A stretch of DNA of 64,000 nucleotides, taken from assembly GCF_010389155.1 (NCBI RefSeq), contig NC_057764.1, positions 16,368,001-16,432,000 of the forward strand. Direction: 5' to 3'. Positions within the stretch are counted from its first letter, which is position 1. The number at the start of each line of letters is the position of its first letter. The position numbers and the translations under genes are program-made. The notes under the pieces are model-generated. The model ran no database searches. It saw only the letters and a list, made by a program, of their open reading frames with translations, and was not told where the DNA came from. Of the stretch, positions 35,391 through 49,500 are shown piece by piece. The DNA is from Erigeron canadensis (Eukaryota > Streptophyta > Magnoliopsida > Asterales > Asteraceae).

Positions 35391-35560
35391 TTGTGAATTT
35401 AGATTTAGGGTTTTGGACTTAAAGAAGAAAGAGAGAAAAGGATCTCGAATTGTGAATGATTGAAAGAGTAAATGAAGGAATTTTGAGAGAAGTAAATGAG
35501 ACGGATATATTGGTGGGGGGTATATATAGGCAGTAAAAATATTGCCAAAATATATACGAA
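35391..35560 (-). promoter_or_regulatory. Putative internal promoter of the Copia C accessory ORF
   Basis: On the minus strand GCCTATATATACCCCCC (TATATATA at 35521-35528) is followed by a leader of about 100 nt, rich in CTTT/TCTC and carrying AAACCCTAAA (about 35405), and then the ATG at 35390. A TATA box at a sensible distance, a pyrimidine-rich leader and a telo-box are common in plant pol II promoters. Sequence-based inference only. Confidence 0.5.
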
Positions 35561-36087
35561 AAGATATTTTAGTCTCCAAAAGTTTGAAATAATTTGTAAA
35601 AAGTTATTTTCCAAAATTTTGAGAATTCAAAATATTTAATACTTCCCATCAAGCATTTAATGCTACGACGGCTGGTATTCACATTTACCCACTAACTTCA
35701 CCAATACCCATAAAAGTGCAGTACATTTCGGCAAAAGTCTTGACACGTAAGACATGTCAGGTGACGTTCGTGAGTGCGAGGTTAGTACTCGAGTAACATC
35801 ACGTGTCACAAGTATCCACCAAGTAAAACACAACGTTATGAAATCTGGCTGACCACCATTTTGAGACAAGACCAAACTAGCAACCAAAAGAAAATTTAGA
35901 TGCCAGTTTCAACTGATAACCTTCAGTTGCATTTTTCAATAATTTATTTGAAAAATATTTTGAGTCTTTTTCCCCCTAAAAATGTGATCCATTTGATCAA
36001 TGACTAGTCTTTGAGTACATCAAGGCGTTCAATCTCCAACCAATCAAGGATCACCTGGACCATCCTCAACTGAAGGGCCTCTTCAGT
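35561..36087 (-). other. Copia C segment between RNase H and accessory promoter
   Basis: Non-coding. It holds a polypurine-like tract on the minus strand (TTTTTAGGGGGAAAAAGAC, about 35965-35985) resembling the terminal one. Extra polypurine tracts have been described in Sireviruses. No other feature is seen. Confidence 0.45.
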
Positions 36088-39000
36088 TTAATGAGGATTT
36101 AACATACCCAGTTCACTGATGAGATGTTTAAAAGTCTTTTCATCAAGAGGTTTTGTAAAAACATCAGCTAACTGTTTATCAGTGGGGATGAAATGTATTT
36201 CAATATCTCCTTTCATAACATGATCACGAATGAAGTGATACCTGATATCAATATGCTTTGTCTTTGAGTGCATCACTGGGTTGTGAGATATAGCAATAGC
36301 ACTGGTGTTGTCACAAAAGATTGGGGTTCTTGTAAATTTCATGCCATAATCAAGTAACTGGTTTTTGATCCAGAGAATCTGGGCACAGCAACTGGCCGCA
36401 GAAATGTATTCTGCCTCAGCAGTAGACATTGAGACTGAAGTCTGCTTCTTACTTGTCCAACTCACCAGTTTTTCCCCCTAGGAAATGACATCCACCAGTT
36501 GTGGATTTTCTATCAATCTTACAACCTGCATGATCTGAATCTGAATAACCCATTAGATCTAACCCTGAGCCTTTGGGATACCAAAGACCAAGGCTAGGGC
36601 ACCCTTTCAGGTACCTGAAAATGCGTTTAACAGCATGCAAGTGTGATTCTTTTGGATTTGCCTGAAATCTGGCACATAAACATGTTGCAAACATTATATC
36701 TGGTCGACTGGCAGTTAGATACATCAGTGAACCAACCATTCCACGATATTCTTTTTGGTCCACTGGTTTTCCATTTGGGTCAGAGTCCAAATTTAATGGA
36801 GCTGAAATAGGTGTGGTTTTTGATGGGATTGAATCAAATTTGTATTTTCTCAACAAATCTCTGACATATTTTTCTTGGTTAATAAAAATACCATCCATGG
36901 TTTGTTTAATTTGTAAACCTAAGAAAAATGTTAATTCACCCATTAAACTCATCTCATATTCTTGAGACATAATTTTTGAAAACCTTTTACACATTCCATC
37001 ATCAGTTGACCCAAATATAATATCATCAACATAAATTTGTACCAGCAAGATATCACCTTTTCTTTCAAGATGAACAAGGTATTATCTATTGCACCTCTTT
37101 GAAAACCATTTTTGAGAAGATGTTTAGTTAGAGTATCATACCAGGCTCTTGGGGCTTGTCGAAGACCATATAAAGCTTTGTTCAGTCTATATACCCAATG
37201 TGGATGCTTTTCATTTATGAAGCCTGGAGTCTGCGTACATACACTTCTTCTTCCAATGTGCCATTCAGAAACGCACTTTTTACATCTCTGAAAACCTTGA
37301 ATTGTAAGTGAGCAGCATAAGCCAAGAAAATTCTGATGGCTTCAAGTCTTGCAACTGGAGCAAAAGTTTCATCGAAATCAACACCTTCTGCTGACAATAA
37401 CCCTTGGCAACTAATCTAGCTTTGTTTCTGACAACGTTGCCATCTTCATCCATCTTGTTCCGGTAGACCCCCCTCGTTCCAATGGGTTCTCTCTTTAACC
37501 CTGGGGACAAGGAACAAGCTCCCAAACATTGTTCCTTTCGAACTGGTTGAGTTCTTCTTGCATAGCTTCAACCCAGCTTGGATCTGCCATAGCCTCGTCA
37601 ATCTTCTTCGTTCAATTAGTGATAAGAAGGTGACGTTCAAGCATTGATCACTTGTGGCTCTTCTAGTCTGAACCCCACTATCTGGATTGCCAAAATCTGC
37701 TCAATGGGATCACAGTCCATTTAGTGTATTGACTAGGTTGGTGTAATACAACATCAGTGCAGACACCTGACGATCTCCAACTGTTGCAGCAAGAGGAGAA
37801 TCAGTCCAAACTACTTCAACTTCATCATTATTGTCACTGAAGAGTAACATGATTATCTTCAAACAAGGTATCTCTTGAAACTGGAGAAGCTTGTAGTGGT
37901 TCTGATGTTGTTGTGGCACGCACATCAGATCCAATTACCAGTTTTTCAGGTAGGTTAAACTGATAGAAGGATAGAAGGAGTGTCACAGAAGTTCTTCTTT
38001 ACCTTAATGGTTCCAAGACTTGGTGTTGGAAACATTTTCTGGTGTACTAACTGATTGATGAACCTGATCAGATACACCAAAATCACTGGGACAACTGAAG
38101 ATAAATCAAGGTTGGTCTTTTGTTGATTGCTTCATTTGATTCATCGAACGTGACATGAATTGTCTCATGTACCTTTTGGAGTCTATAATTATAAACTCTA
38201 TAGGCTTTTCTAATATTTGAATACCCCACAAAGACACCTTCGTCAGCTTTTGCATCGAATTTTCCCAACTGACTGAATCGTTTAAAATGTAAACTGGACA
38301 GCCAATACATGGAAATATCCAACATTTGGCTTACGATTCCTGAGACTTCATAGCAGTCTTCCTATGTCTCTTGACATAAACTGACCGGTTTTGGGTGTGA
38401 CACGCATTTGCTACAGCTTCAGCCCAAAAACGTGGGAAGACCAGATTCAGATAACATACTTCTGGCAGCTTCAATCAATGTGCGATTCTTCCTTTCAACC
38501 ACACCATTTTGTTCTGGAGAACGAGCTGACGAGAAGTTTTGAGAAACGCCAGTGTCAGTGCAAAATGTCTCCAATTCTTTATTCATGAATTCTGTACCGT
38601 TATCACTTCGCAACTGACAAACTTTCTTGGTAACTGAGCTCAATTCGCTTGATGAGAGATAATTTCACCAGATGCATCACTCTTTGATCTGATAATATCA
38701 CCCAACAAAATCTGGTGTATTCATCGACCACAACCAAAGTGTACCTTTTACCAGCTTTAGTTTGAACATTCACTGGACCAAAAAGGTCCATATGAAGCAT
38801 GTGAAGAGGTTCAGTGATGCTGAAATTCTGTTTGGTCTTGAAACTGGCTCTTTTCTTTTTGCCCATTTCACACCCTGACATGGCTTCTCCCTTTAAAGGA
38901 AAACAAAGGTATCCCATCAACTAGTTGCTTTCTTGACACTTTGTTAATGTTTTTGAAGTTAAGATGGGATAACCGTTTATGCCACAGCCAGTTGGTGTCC

Positions 39001-41778
39001 TCATCAACCTTGACATAGAAACAATGCTCTTTTGGAGTAGGCTCCATGTTCATGATGTACACATTCCCTTTTCTTGGTGCAATCATTACTACCTTCCAAT
39101 CCTTGTTAAAAACAGTGCCTTGAGCAATGTCGAACAGTACCCTATATCCATCATCACAAAGTTGACTGACACTTATCATTATATTTCAAACCATTTACAA
39201 ATGCAACCTTAGTGAATTGAATCTGCCCATTGTCAACAACACCATATCCTTCAGTTTTCCCACTTCCATCATTACCAAATGTCACTGCAGGTCCATCACA
39301 TGCAGTGAACTCTTCCAGCAGGGGCTTACATCCGTCATAGTCCGGCCAGCTGCGCTGTCCAGATACCAATATTTTTGTTTCGATCGCCCTGCACACCCAA
39401 GTTAGTGATCAGTTATTTTTGTGAACCCATCTTTTCTTGATGGGTCCACTGGACTTCTTCCGAGAATCCCATGTGCTTGACTAGGTGTTGAACTGGATGA
39501 GGAACTGGAGGTTTCTCTCCAGTTTCTGGAATAAAACATTGGTTTCAGTGGAACATTGACCTCCTTTTTCTTTTCGATGTATGCTCCTTTCTGAGCAGAT
39601 TGTTTTATCTTTTGTTTTTGAGGAGGAGTTTTGACAATTTGTTTTTCAACAAAGAGGATGCACCTCCTTCCAATTCTTAATTCTGGCAGTACAACTTTGT
39701 ACCTGCCTTGACAAATTTTGGATTGATTTTCCATTCTTACCAAAATGTTTTTTTCTTCAGGCTGCTGGCCTTTGGACTTTGGCTCAGCGGGGTGTTTTAG
39801 TCTTTAGAGTTGAGGACTCACTTGACTTATGAGGTAAGGGATTGTCACCATATTCCTTTTTAACTGTAGCTTTAGCCTTCTTGGCTCCATTTTAACCTCA
39901 ACAGGTTGGTCTTAGTGGATTCAGATTTGATTGTGCCAGAGGAATCATAAGGTGTTTCAATTTTAACAGATTCTGGCAATTGGTGAATTGTGGGTAAAAC
40001 ACTGCCATCTGAAGATCACCAGATTTCCAGGCAGTTTTTTGAGCATCAATGGTTTAGAAAAAGCGTCATAATTTTTACCAGATGCTTGAACCCAAGAATT
40101 AATAACCATATGTTCTTTTTCAAGATCAATTTCAGTTTTTGGTTATCTCTTTCAATGCCTCGTTTTTCAAATCTGACTCTTTAAGAGCCAACTGGACACT
40201 TTGCAAATCATTTACTTGACTTTTCATGTTGTTTAATTCAACCAAAACTGTTTCTAAATATCTTTCACAGTCAGTTCTCATGGTTTCAACAAATAACAAG
40301 TCATCATTCAATGATTCAGCAATATCCAATTTCGTTCTGAATCAATTTCGATATCATAATCCCTTACCTTCTTTAAATGATATCAACCCATCTTCCAGAT
40401 ACAACATCATCCTTCACCACTGGTTGTTGACTCTCCAATGCCATGAAACACATATCTCTAATCTCTTCTTCATCATCAGATGAGTCATCAGAGAGTTCCC
40501 ATTTCCCTTCAGTTTGAGCCATCATGCACTTGTTCTTTTCTTTCTCATTATTTTGTTCAAGAGACATGAGAGCAATCTGGCCTTAAGTTTCTTGTATTTG
40601 CCTTATAATCATCAGTTTTAACAAAGTTTGGGACAATAGGACCATTTGGTAGTTCATCTGACTAGATCTGCATTCCTTCATGAAATGGCCTTTCTTACCA
40701 CATTTATAGCAGTAGATTAGCCTTATCCATTGAGATTGAATTGGAAGCATTATTGGACCCATTAAATCGATTAGATTTATGCTTAAACCTATTAAAGGTT
40801 TTAGCAATCATGGCACCAGATCATCATCGTCAGTTTCCTCACAACATCACTGAGATTAGTGGTTAGACCAGAGTTCAAAAGTTGTTTAACATTTCCTTCA
40901 TAGAATGTGACTGGACATTCTCAGTAGATATTAAAGCAGCACAAGGTTGCCCAAAAAGTTGGCAGCCTTGGAACTCTGAGCATGGTTTAAAGCATCTTGT
41001 TCAGCGAGTAATCTTGCTGCATCATTATCTTCAGTAATCTGAAGGCTCCATAAAGAGGCAAGAGTATGGCTATGCAAGGTCTTTCCTTGTCTTAAGACAA
41101 GAACCATGTGTGCCCATTTGGATGGCAAAACATCACAGAATTTTTCAAGAAGAATATCCTTATCCTTCTCCACTCCCAGCCTCTAAGTTGATTAATTAGG
41201 CCAGTAAATCTGGTATAAGTACCAGTTAAACTTTCATTGGGAAGAGCAAAGAAGATTCATACTTCTTGTTGAGAGCAACCTTTCTAGTGACAATGGTGTC
41301 ATTTCCTCCTTCAAACTGGAGAACTAATTCATCCCACATAGATTTTGCACTTGAAATAGCACAAGAGTAGGAATTAGTTCCTCAGGTATAGCAGAAAGAA
41401 TCATGTTTTTCAGTTTGGTATCAAGATCAACCATCTGCGATCCTCATCTGACCAATGTTCCTCAGATTTTTCCCTGGTGCCTCTTCCCCAGTGGGGTCGA
41501 GAAGAGGGCTAACCCCACTGGACATGGGTGTATATGGCCCATCCTTAAGGATTTTCAACATATACCTCTCTATCCCACCAAAATGCAAGAGCATTCTAGC
41601 CTTCCATGTACCAAATGTCTCACCATTCCCATCGAATTTGGGAACAGGAGAGTTGGAGTAATGTACATGAACGTGGTTAGCTCCAGGAGTAGGAGGAGGA
41701 GGAGGGTTAGTATTTAAAGGAGTAGCAATTAGGATTAGATTCATTTGGACCAGAACCATTCTCACCTTCAGCAGCCAT
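36088..41778 (-). pseudogene. Copia C gag-pol polyprotein (frames broken, probably partly technical)
   Basis: The minus-strand start is ATG 41778 (MAAEGENGSG). Gag carries the zinc knuckle CYKCGKKGHFMKEC (about 40690). The protease active-site region is near 39350, followed by the pre-integrase motif WLWHKRLSHLNF. The integrase aspartates are in HMDLFGPV (about 38800) and LRSDNGTEF (about 38600), with glutamate in NGVVERKNRTLIEAA. RT has [15 protein letters not shown] and [11 protein letters not shown] (about 37030). RNase H has STAEAEYISAASC and ends at 36088 after FKHLISELGMLNPH. Frames change every few hundred bases, mostly by single-base losses. The left-right LTR comparison shows the same deletion-biased error, so the real gene may be intact. 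Confidence 0.85.
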
Positions 41779-41820
41779 CGAAGCACCTAGGTTATAGAAT
41801 TGAAACAATTCAACCTGCCT

Positions 41821-41832
41821 GCTCTGATACCA
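41821..41832 (-). other. Primer-binding site (initiator tRNA-Met), Copia C
   Basis: On the minus strand TGGTATCAGAGC begins two bases after the 5' LTR end, complementary to initiator Met tRNA. Confidence 0.88.
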
Positions 41833-41834
41833 CT

Positions 41835-42788
41835 TATTAGTCCAACTATCACTAGATGGGTGCTGAAGACACCTCTATGTCGATGGTGAGTGAACTTTGC
41901 AACACGATCAATTAATCTGGATGTGACCAGTTTAGTTTGATCGTGTACCAGGTTAACTGGAATTAAGTATTAAAGTGACAGAATGTTAATACATGCAATA
42001 ATATAAATGACGAGCATATAAACTGGTGAGACAATATGTAATTTTCAAGTGTATTTATTTATTACTGTTTAAATAAAATACAAGGTTGTTGCGGAACCAA
42101 GATAATACAAGAATGTAAATACCTAACAACCCATGAATTACAATTGATCTAAACTTGGAAATCTCCTAAACAATCGAACACTTAGAGTTGTGAAATGTTT
42201 CTTTTTGCGATTGAGAGAATATTGCACAAGTTCACCAATATTGCAGAATATTTGTATTTGCAAAGTTATTGAAACAGCTTGTGCAAGGACCTCTATTTAT
42301 AGTCGAAGATTGAGCATGGGGATCTCAACTTCGATGTACAAATATGGTACAGCACACAAAAGTATTGTTTAAATAATCCTTTGTGTGTGTTAAATAAAGT
42401 AAGACAAAAGGTTACTTTATTCAACCACTCTACATCTTTGTATCTTTATCCAAAGACAATATCATTGTCCGGTTAAAGGATGTAGAGTAAAAAGTCCTCC
42501 TCGTAATCAGTGTAAAGCTTTGTAAGAGCATTTACACTGGAGGATTCTCCAGTTGATTGATCTGGTAGATTGTCAACTGGCTTCGCTGCCATTGCCAATC
42601 TCTATTTTCCATTTGTTGTCTTTGACTTCAACTGGAAGGTCTTCAGATTCTAGTCGTCTGATCTCAACTGGAGGAAGTCATCAGTTGCTAACCCTGTACA
42701 ATGCAACTGGACTTCTAATATTTCGGACAATTCCTCATGCTCTCCAGATGTCACTGGAGAGCTCCATTTAGTTAAAACTGACCTAACA
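41835..42788 (-). repeat. 5' LTR of Copia C
   Basis: 954 bp, homologous to 30421-31385, with TATA at 42294-42301 on the minus strand. It lacks 11 single bases present in the other LTR, mostly in short homopolymers, and has about one substitution (GCTAACCC for GCTAAACC). This indel spectrum fits uncorrected long-read sequence better than mutation. Confidence 0.9.
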
Positions 42789-42863
42789 ACGAAGTAATCC
42801 TATCTTCGTTTCTCATTCAAACGATTTAAGATCTATCTTCTTCAGTCATCAAAATTTACGAAA

Positions 42864-45800
42864 ATGGCTTCCTCATCAATCCAAACTTGCTGTTGCTCAA
42901 TACCTGATTCTCTTGTCTATATGATCATCTTGTGGACGTACAATTCCCCACCGATGTTAGTTTCATTGGCTGACTTTTGGATGGAGAGGTCGATTTGAAG
43001 ATTAATTCAACGGGAAGATTTGAATATGTGGATTATGATCACTGAAGGATATGAATGCCAACTCTTACTGTAACGTGTTACAACTAATTACAAGGTAGGA
43101 GAGTTAAAAGGTGAAGAAAAATCCTTGTATGCTATTGAACTTAAGGCTCTTTCTACTCTTAGGATGTGCATTCCTCAAGATTTAGTGCACTTGTTTCCTA
43201 AACAGGAGTACAAGACTTCAAAGCAACTGTTCGATGCTATTGAAGCTCACTGTGAAGGTGATCCATTATTGAAGCAAATCGAGTTAAGATGCTTAAGAAC
43301 AATTTGATTGCTTTAATGCACCCAAGAACGAACTAGTTGAGGATCTTATCTTGAGATTTCACATCTTCTTGCTGAGTTAGCCTATTTTGATCTTAAGTAT
43401 ACTCCTACTGATAGTGGATAAATTCTTGGATGGTCTGCCGAAAGCTTATAAAGAATTTCGTCATGGATTGCAAGAAAGAGCTGATTATGCATCTCTTCGT
43501 ATAGATGGTGTTATATCCACATTAAGAACAGAGAAATGAAGGATAAGGCAAAGATCTCCAAGACAATTCACACAAGATCCATCTCTTTATCATGCCACTA
43601 TGAAGAATCCTACAGCTGATATTAATGGATTCTTTTCTGGGGTTGGTTCTTCTGGCACGAAAGAGGGTCCTAATTGTGTTATGGATGGAGATGATTCTGC
43701 AGGTTTCATGGCTTCTGATGCTGGTTTCAAGGCTCGAAAGACAAATGAGAATGCCAAGCCTGGAAATATGTTGTTTGGTAACATTTCATCTACTTCTGCT
43801 GGTTACAAGTCTATGCCTATGATATGAAATCTGCTGAGGAAGGATGAAGTTGCCGCAATGTGTGCTGCACATGAAGCTTTTGTTGCTGGGAGGATCCGGA
43901 TCCAGCACTCATTGATGAAGATTATGACCAATAGATCCAGATGATGTTGAAGAAATGGATCTGAAATGAATTTGGCGATGATCACCAGGAGAGTGCAAAG
44001 GTTTATGCAGCGAACAGGTCGACAGCTTATTGGGGGTACTCAGGGCTTTGACAAGTCAAAGGTTAAGTGCTATAATTGCGATGGCTTGGACATTTTGCCA
44101 AAGAATGTCAACGACCAAAGAGAGATGTCAACATTACCCCTACCCGTCAAGATAGAGGTGGTAATCATCCTTTTAATCAGAATGCAAGTAGAGCTCTCTT
44201 GTTGACTGAAGATACTACTAGAAATAGCAATGACAAGGCTATCGTAGCTGCTCAACCTGATGGTTCTTATTTCTGAATCTTCCACAGGATGAGACTATAA
44301 TGCTTATTTGGCCGAAATAGTTGATGATATGGCTCAAATAGCAGATTCTGTTGAGGATTTCTTGGACACTCAGTTTACCACAGTGATAGCATCTTATGAA
44401 AATGCTCAAAGCTCGAACTTGAATCTTCTACTCAGGTATATGACACTGATTCTGAGTCGGATAAAGAGGTTGAGGTTGCTGATACGAAAGATTCTGGAGA
44501 GGTGAACGCTGCTGAGAACAAAGACGATTCTGCTACTGAAAAGGTTGAAAAGACGATTGAAGAGCAGATGAAAGAGTATACAATTTCAGCAGGCATGAGT
44601 GTGGATGACTTTGTTGCGTACATGGCAGACTGCAAAAGCGATCAACAGGTATCTTATTCTCTTCGTACTATTTTTCATGTTTGCAAAATTGTTATCGAAT
44701 GTTTGATGAAATTGAACAAAAGAATGAACGAATTAAGCATTTAGAATCTGTTGTTAATGCTGCTCATGAAGAAAGATAAATTGATTAAAACAGATTTAAC
44801 TGTCACTGATAGAGAAAAATTTTAAAGGATAGGATTAAATCTTTAGAGTCTGACATTAATGCTATGAAAGCAAAGTTAAACATGCTGTGGCTGTAGAAAG
44901 TAGGTGGTGAAGCTTATGCATTATTAACTAAAAGTGTGCTACTATTGAGAAAGAACTGCTGATGCTAGAATAGAAATAGTGGACTTACAAGCTAAGGTTG
45001 ATTCAGCAGACATGATGAGCTTTTGATGCATATCAAAATTTGGGACTCTCCATCTACGAGTTCTGACTCTGCTAAGGTTTCTTACAAAGCATGCCTCCTC
45101 TTTTCAACAATATATACTCCTGTAAACCTAATATCCCGGAAGTCCTACTTCAACCTAGTGTTGATGTTGGTAAATCTCAAGACCTCGTCTCCTACCTACT
45201 TTGACTGAGGAGACATACATCTAAGGAGTTTCTTCTCACCTACCAAGGAAGAGAAATTGAAAGTGTCGCCTAGATTCGTCCACTTCTTATGGTCAAAAGA
45301 CAATACTCACTTTACACTTCGTAAGAGTAGTAGGGTCTACACTGAGTTAGAATTTCCGTTATCATCAATTGACCCTAAGAGGATTGATAAGTTCTGGGAT
45401 GTTGATATTAAGATAAAGCGATTAAGTCAGTTGCGGTCAACTCCTTACCTAAGCAGTCTAGGGATATCATCTGAAGTGAATTAGTTTTATGTCGAGCAAC
45501 TAAGGCTTTAAGCATATCTTAATGCCTGCTCGAAAGAAGTCCCCAGTAAGTCTAGGATATCACCGACCAAACGAGACCATAAGATCCTAGTAGCCAGTAA
45601 ATAGTGACAATAGTGAATCGGAAGTACCATAATAAGTTACCAAGATACAAAAGAAAAAAACTAAGGTCCTCTCTTGCTTTGCTTTCATGAAAATGTCATG
45701 TTTACATGTATGTCCTAATCGACCTCAGAGATTGGGTTCTCCTTCAAAGGTTCCACCTCGGAAGAAAAAAATGGGGTTGGGTATGATAACAGGTTTATAA

Positions 45801-48800
45801 GGCTAAAGAAGTTCATCTTCCACAAACCGTTTACTATACCTCAACGACGTGAATCTCCACCAAAAGGTTCTTCTCCTATGGGACAAAGATCACTACCCTC
45901 AGTGGGAGTTCGAGTCGGTCAAACATCTCCAAGTCGAATTCAATTTATAACCGACTTCACTCTCGAGTGTTAGACCCTCTTTGGCCTTCATTCCCCAAGA
46001 CCTTCTCCAACGAGCGGTCAGAACTCTTCTCCAGTGAGAAGACAAGTTGAGAATCAAGTCACACCCACGCTTCTAGCAATGGATATGGACTGAACTGATT
46101 CTCAAGGATGAGAAGGGACGACCCAAACCTATGAAGTTTGGGTCCCCAATGATAACTAATACTTCTCATTTTATGTGCAGGGATTTCCTAGGAAACCTAT
46201 TATTTGTGTACCTTGACAGTGGATGCTCCGGGCACATGACAGGACAAGAAGCTCTTGTCCAATTATACTGGTATAATGGTCATGTTAGTTTTGCTGGCTC
46301 CAAGGGCGGCAACATCACCGTCAAGGAGATGTCGTCAATGGACAACTAACTCTAGAAAGAGTTAACTATGTGGAACACTTACTCACAATCTAATGAGTGT
46401 CTCACAGATCTGTGATAAGGGCACATGTTCATTTTACAGAAAAGAGGCATACATCTTGAAGCCGGGTTTTGTTATTCCAGAAGAATGGATTATGCTCAAA
46501 GCTCCTAGGAAGAGAGACATCTATGGTTTAATTTTAGGTGTTGATAATCCAAGGAGCCCCTTTGTTTGTTGAGCAAGGAAATGAGTCTGAATCTCTCCTA
46601 TGGCATCGTAGAATGGGACATATCAATTTCGAAGATGAATGAACTTATCAGTCTTGGTTAGTTGATGGTGTGCCTGTTAAGAATTTTGGGATGGAAGATA
46701 AGTGTGTACCGTGTTTAAAGGGAAGCAACATAAGAGCCGCATAAATCCAAAGTACTCAACTCTATTTCCAACATTCGAATTACTTCATATGGATCTCTTT
46801 GGTCCTGTGAACAAACGAAGCATTTGAGGGATCTTTTACTGTTTAGTAATCACTGATGATTACTCGAGGTACTCATGGTATTTTTCTTTCTGAAGACCAA
46901 GGATGAGACTGCCGAACGAAGATTTATGGATTTGTGTCAAGCAAGTTGAGAATGCCATGGAGTCAAAGTTAAGAATCAGGAGTGACAATGGACTGAGTTC
47001 AAGAATAATACTATTACTGTATTTTCTTGACCAAAGGAATTCAACATCAGTACAGTGCACCATATGAGCCACAACAGAATGGAGTGGCTGAACGGAAACA
47101 GGACGTTAATTGAGACAGCCAGGACGATGTTTGCTGATTCAGGGCTTCCTATTACTTCTGGGGAGAGGCGTGAATACAGCTTGTCCATTTCTGAATCGGG
47201 TTTTGAGACAGTTTTAAACGGTTTAAGAAGACTAGTTTGAACTATTGCACAACAAAAAGCCCCAATTACAGAATGTGACCGTTCGGTGTTCCGTGTACTT
47301 TCTTAAAACTCTTCTCATGGGAAATTTGAACCTAAATCTGAGGAGGGTTTTTTTGGGTGGCTATGTCCAAGTACACCGATTAGGCGAGTGTACAATCAGA
47401 AGATGCCAAATAGATCTTGGTACAAATGTCGTAATTGTCAGTCACAAACCCTGTACACCTTTGTCCTGCTAATCATTTGGATTATGACGGTGTCTTCACT
47501 TCTTTGTCGTGGTCCTGTTTCTTTTGCAGGTGTTCCAACAGTGGAGGATGTTCACTCTTCATGTCCTTTGGATGGTGGACTGTTTTTGGTTCTTCTTTGG
47601 TCCTCACCAATAGTTGAGCCTACCTCTGAATCTGAAGAATCTAGTGGGACAAAAGTAGCAGATTCAACCTTAGAGCCTGCTCCTATAGTTCCTATTGATC
47701 CTTTGCATGTCCCTCTACGATTCTCCTTTCTATGATACTGATGACACGGAAGGTGAAAACTCAGGAGGACCTAACCTCCAGATTACAAAACTCCAGAGCA
47801 ACATGTGCAAACGAATTTGGGGAGATATCTTTCTGTCGATAAAGGTCCTCAAACCAGTCCACAAGGATCATCCATCAAGCAAATCATGGTGAGCTGCTTC
47901 TGCCTCTGTTCGCACGAGGAATCAATCTAAGAACCGTCGTGTATGTTTGACTGAAGTTAAGGATACTGGGGCAATACTTGGTCTTGTATTACTGCTTATC
48001 TCTCAGGTTGAGCCTAAGAATTTTGAATGCTCTTAAGGACCGTCATGGTTGAGGCGATGCAAGAAGAATTGGCTCAGTTTCGGAAGCTGTGAGTTATGGA
48101 AGTTAGTTGCTTACCTCCGGGTGAATCTCCTTTAACACGCATTGGGTTTTCGTTGTAACGCGATGACAGAGTGTAGTCACTCGAAATAAGGCTCGATTGG
48201 TGTTAGAGGATTTGAGCAACAAGAAGGTTTTGATTACGATGAACATTTGCACCTGTAGCTAGACTTGAAGCTATTCGATATTTCTGGCATATGCTAGTTA
48301 TAGGGTATTAAAGGTGTATCAACTTGATGTAAAGAGTGCCTTCTTGTATGGTGATATTAAAGAAGAAGTGATGTCGAACAACGGCCGGGTTGAGGATCCA
48401 GACTTTCCTACTAAAGTATATCGTCTCGATAAGGCTTATATGGTTTACATCAGGCTCCTCGATCGTGGTATGAAAATTGTCAACACATTTGAAGGAAATG
48501 GTTTAACCAGAGGTTCTATAGACAGCACGTTGTTTATTAATGAAAGGGAAGGACTACTTGCTTTGTACAGGCTATGTCGATGAACATCATTTTTTTTCAT
48601 CTGATGACAAAATGTGCAAGAATTGAACAGAGCATGAAGGCTCAGTTTGAGATGAGTGCTATGGGATAATTAACCTTCTTCCTTGGACTACAGTGGATCA
48701 ACTGAAAGATGTTTCTTTATACATCAGACCAGTATGTTAAGATTTGCTTACTCGGTTTCGCATGTCTTATGCTAAGGATGTTGTTACGTGACCCATTAAG

Positions 48801-49500
48801 ACTAATCATGGGTTGTGTCCTGATAAGCCTAATGATCCATCTGTCGATGCCACTCAATATCGAGCTATCATTGGATTGTGTATCTGACAGCCTCACGTCC
48901 AGATATTACCTTTGCTGTTTCTATGGTGCTAGATATCAGGCTAATCCGAAAGTCTCACTTGAAAGCTGCAAAAAGAATCCTTCGTTAGGTGAAAGCCAAG
49001 CCTCGTCTAGGTCTTTGGTATCCCATGTATGGTTCTTTGACTTTGTAGCTTATACTGATTCGGATTATGGGTGGTGACAACTCGGATAGAAATCACTGTC
49101 AGGTGGATGTCAGCTTTTAGGGGAGAATTGTATCGTGGCAGTGCAAAAAAAACAGATCTGTTGCACAGTCATCCTGTGAAGCAGAGTACATTGCTGCTGA
49201 TATTGCTGTTCTCAGGTGCTTTGGATACAGCAACAACTGCGCGATTATGGTATGAATATCTCTAATACTCCTAGTTGTATTGATAATAAGTCTGCCATAG
49301 ATATTACCAAGAATCCGAAAAACTTTAAAGTCACAAGCACATAGATATAAGTATCATTTCATACGTGACTGTTTTGAGAAAAAGCTTATTCATTTAAAAA
49401 GGTTATTACTGATGATACTTGCTAATTTATACACTAAGCTTTTGATGGACCTCGTCTTGAGTTGTTATTCCAACTCAATGGTATGAAGAATGCCGAGTAG
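42864..49500 (+). pseudogene. Copia B gag-pol, left copy (error-rich, ends at assembly gap)
   Basis: ATG 42864 (MASSSIQT) starts gag directly after the leader. The zinc knuckle is near 44068 (CYNCDGLDILPK in one frame, HFAKECQRPKRD in another). Protease LDSGCSGHMTG lies near 46208. Integrase, RT and RNase H segments follow, ending at the NGMKNAE-stop equivalent (49498-49500). From 43595 it matches 49755-55895 base for base apart from many small deletions (6060 versus 6141 bases). It is probably the same genomic segment as the right copy, assembled twice. Only 42864-43594 of Copia B gag is unique here. Confidence 0.8.

Larger units (their letters stand above)
30421..42788 (-). mobile_element. 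Copia C: Sirevirus-like Copia element nested in the Copia B leader
   Basis: LTRs 30421-31385 and 41835-42788 are flanked by a perfect 5-bp duplication ACGAA (30416-30420, 42789-42793). Read on the minus strand the order is 5' LTR, primer site, gag, PR, IN, RT, RNase H, accessory ORF, polypurine tract, 3' LTR. Length is 12.4 kb. The two LTRs differ by 11 single-base deletions in the right copy and about one substitution. This suggests a very young insertion with sequencing errors on the right side. Confidence 0.92.

Noticed and set aside
43125..43307. Short ORFs across 43-55 kb as separate small genes
   Set aside because: They are fragments of one Copia gag-pol frame broken by single-base losses; the order of domains is continuous when frames are switched.
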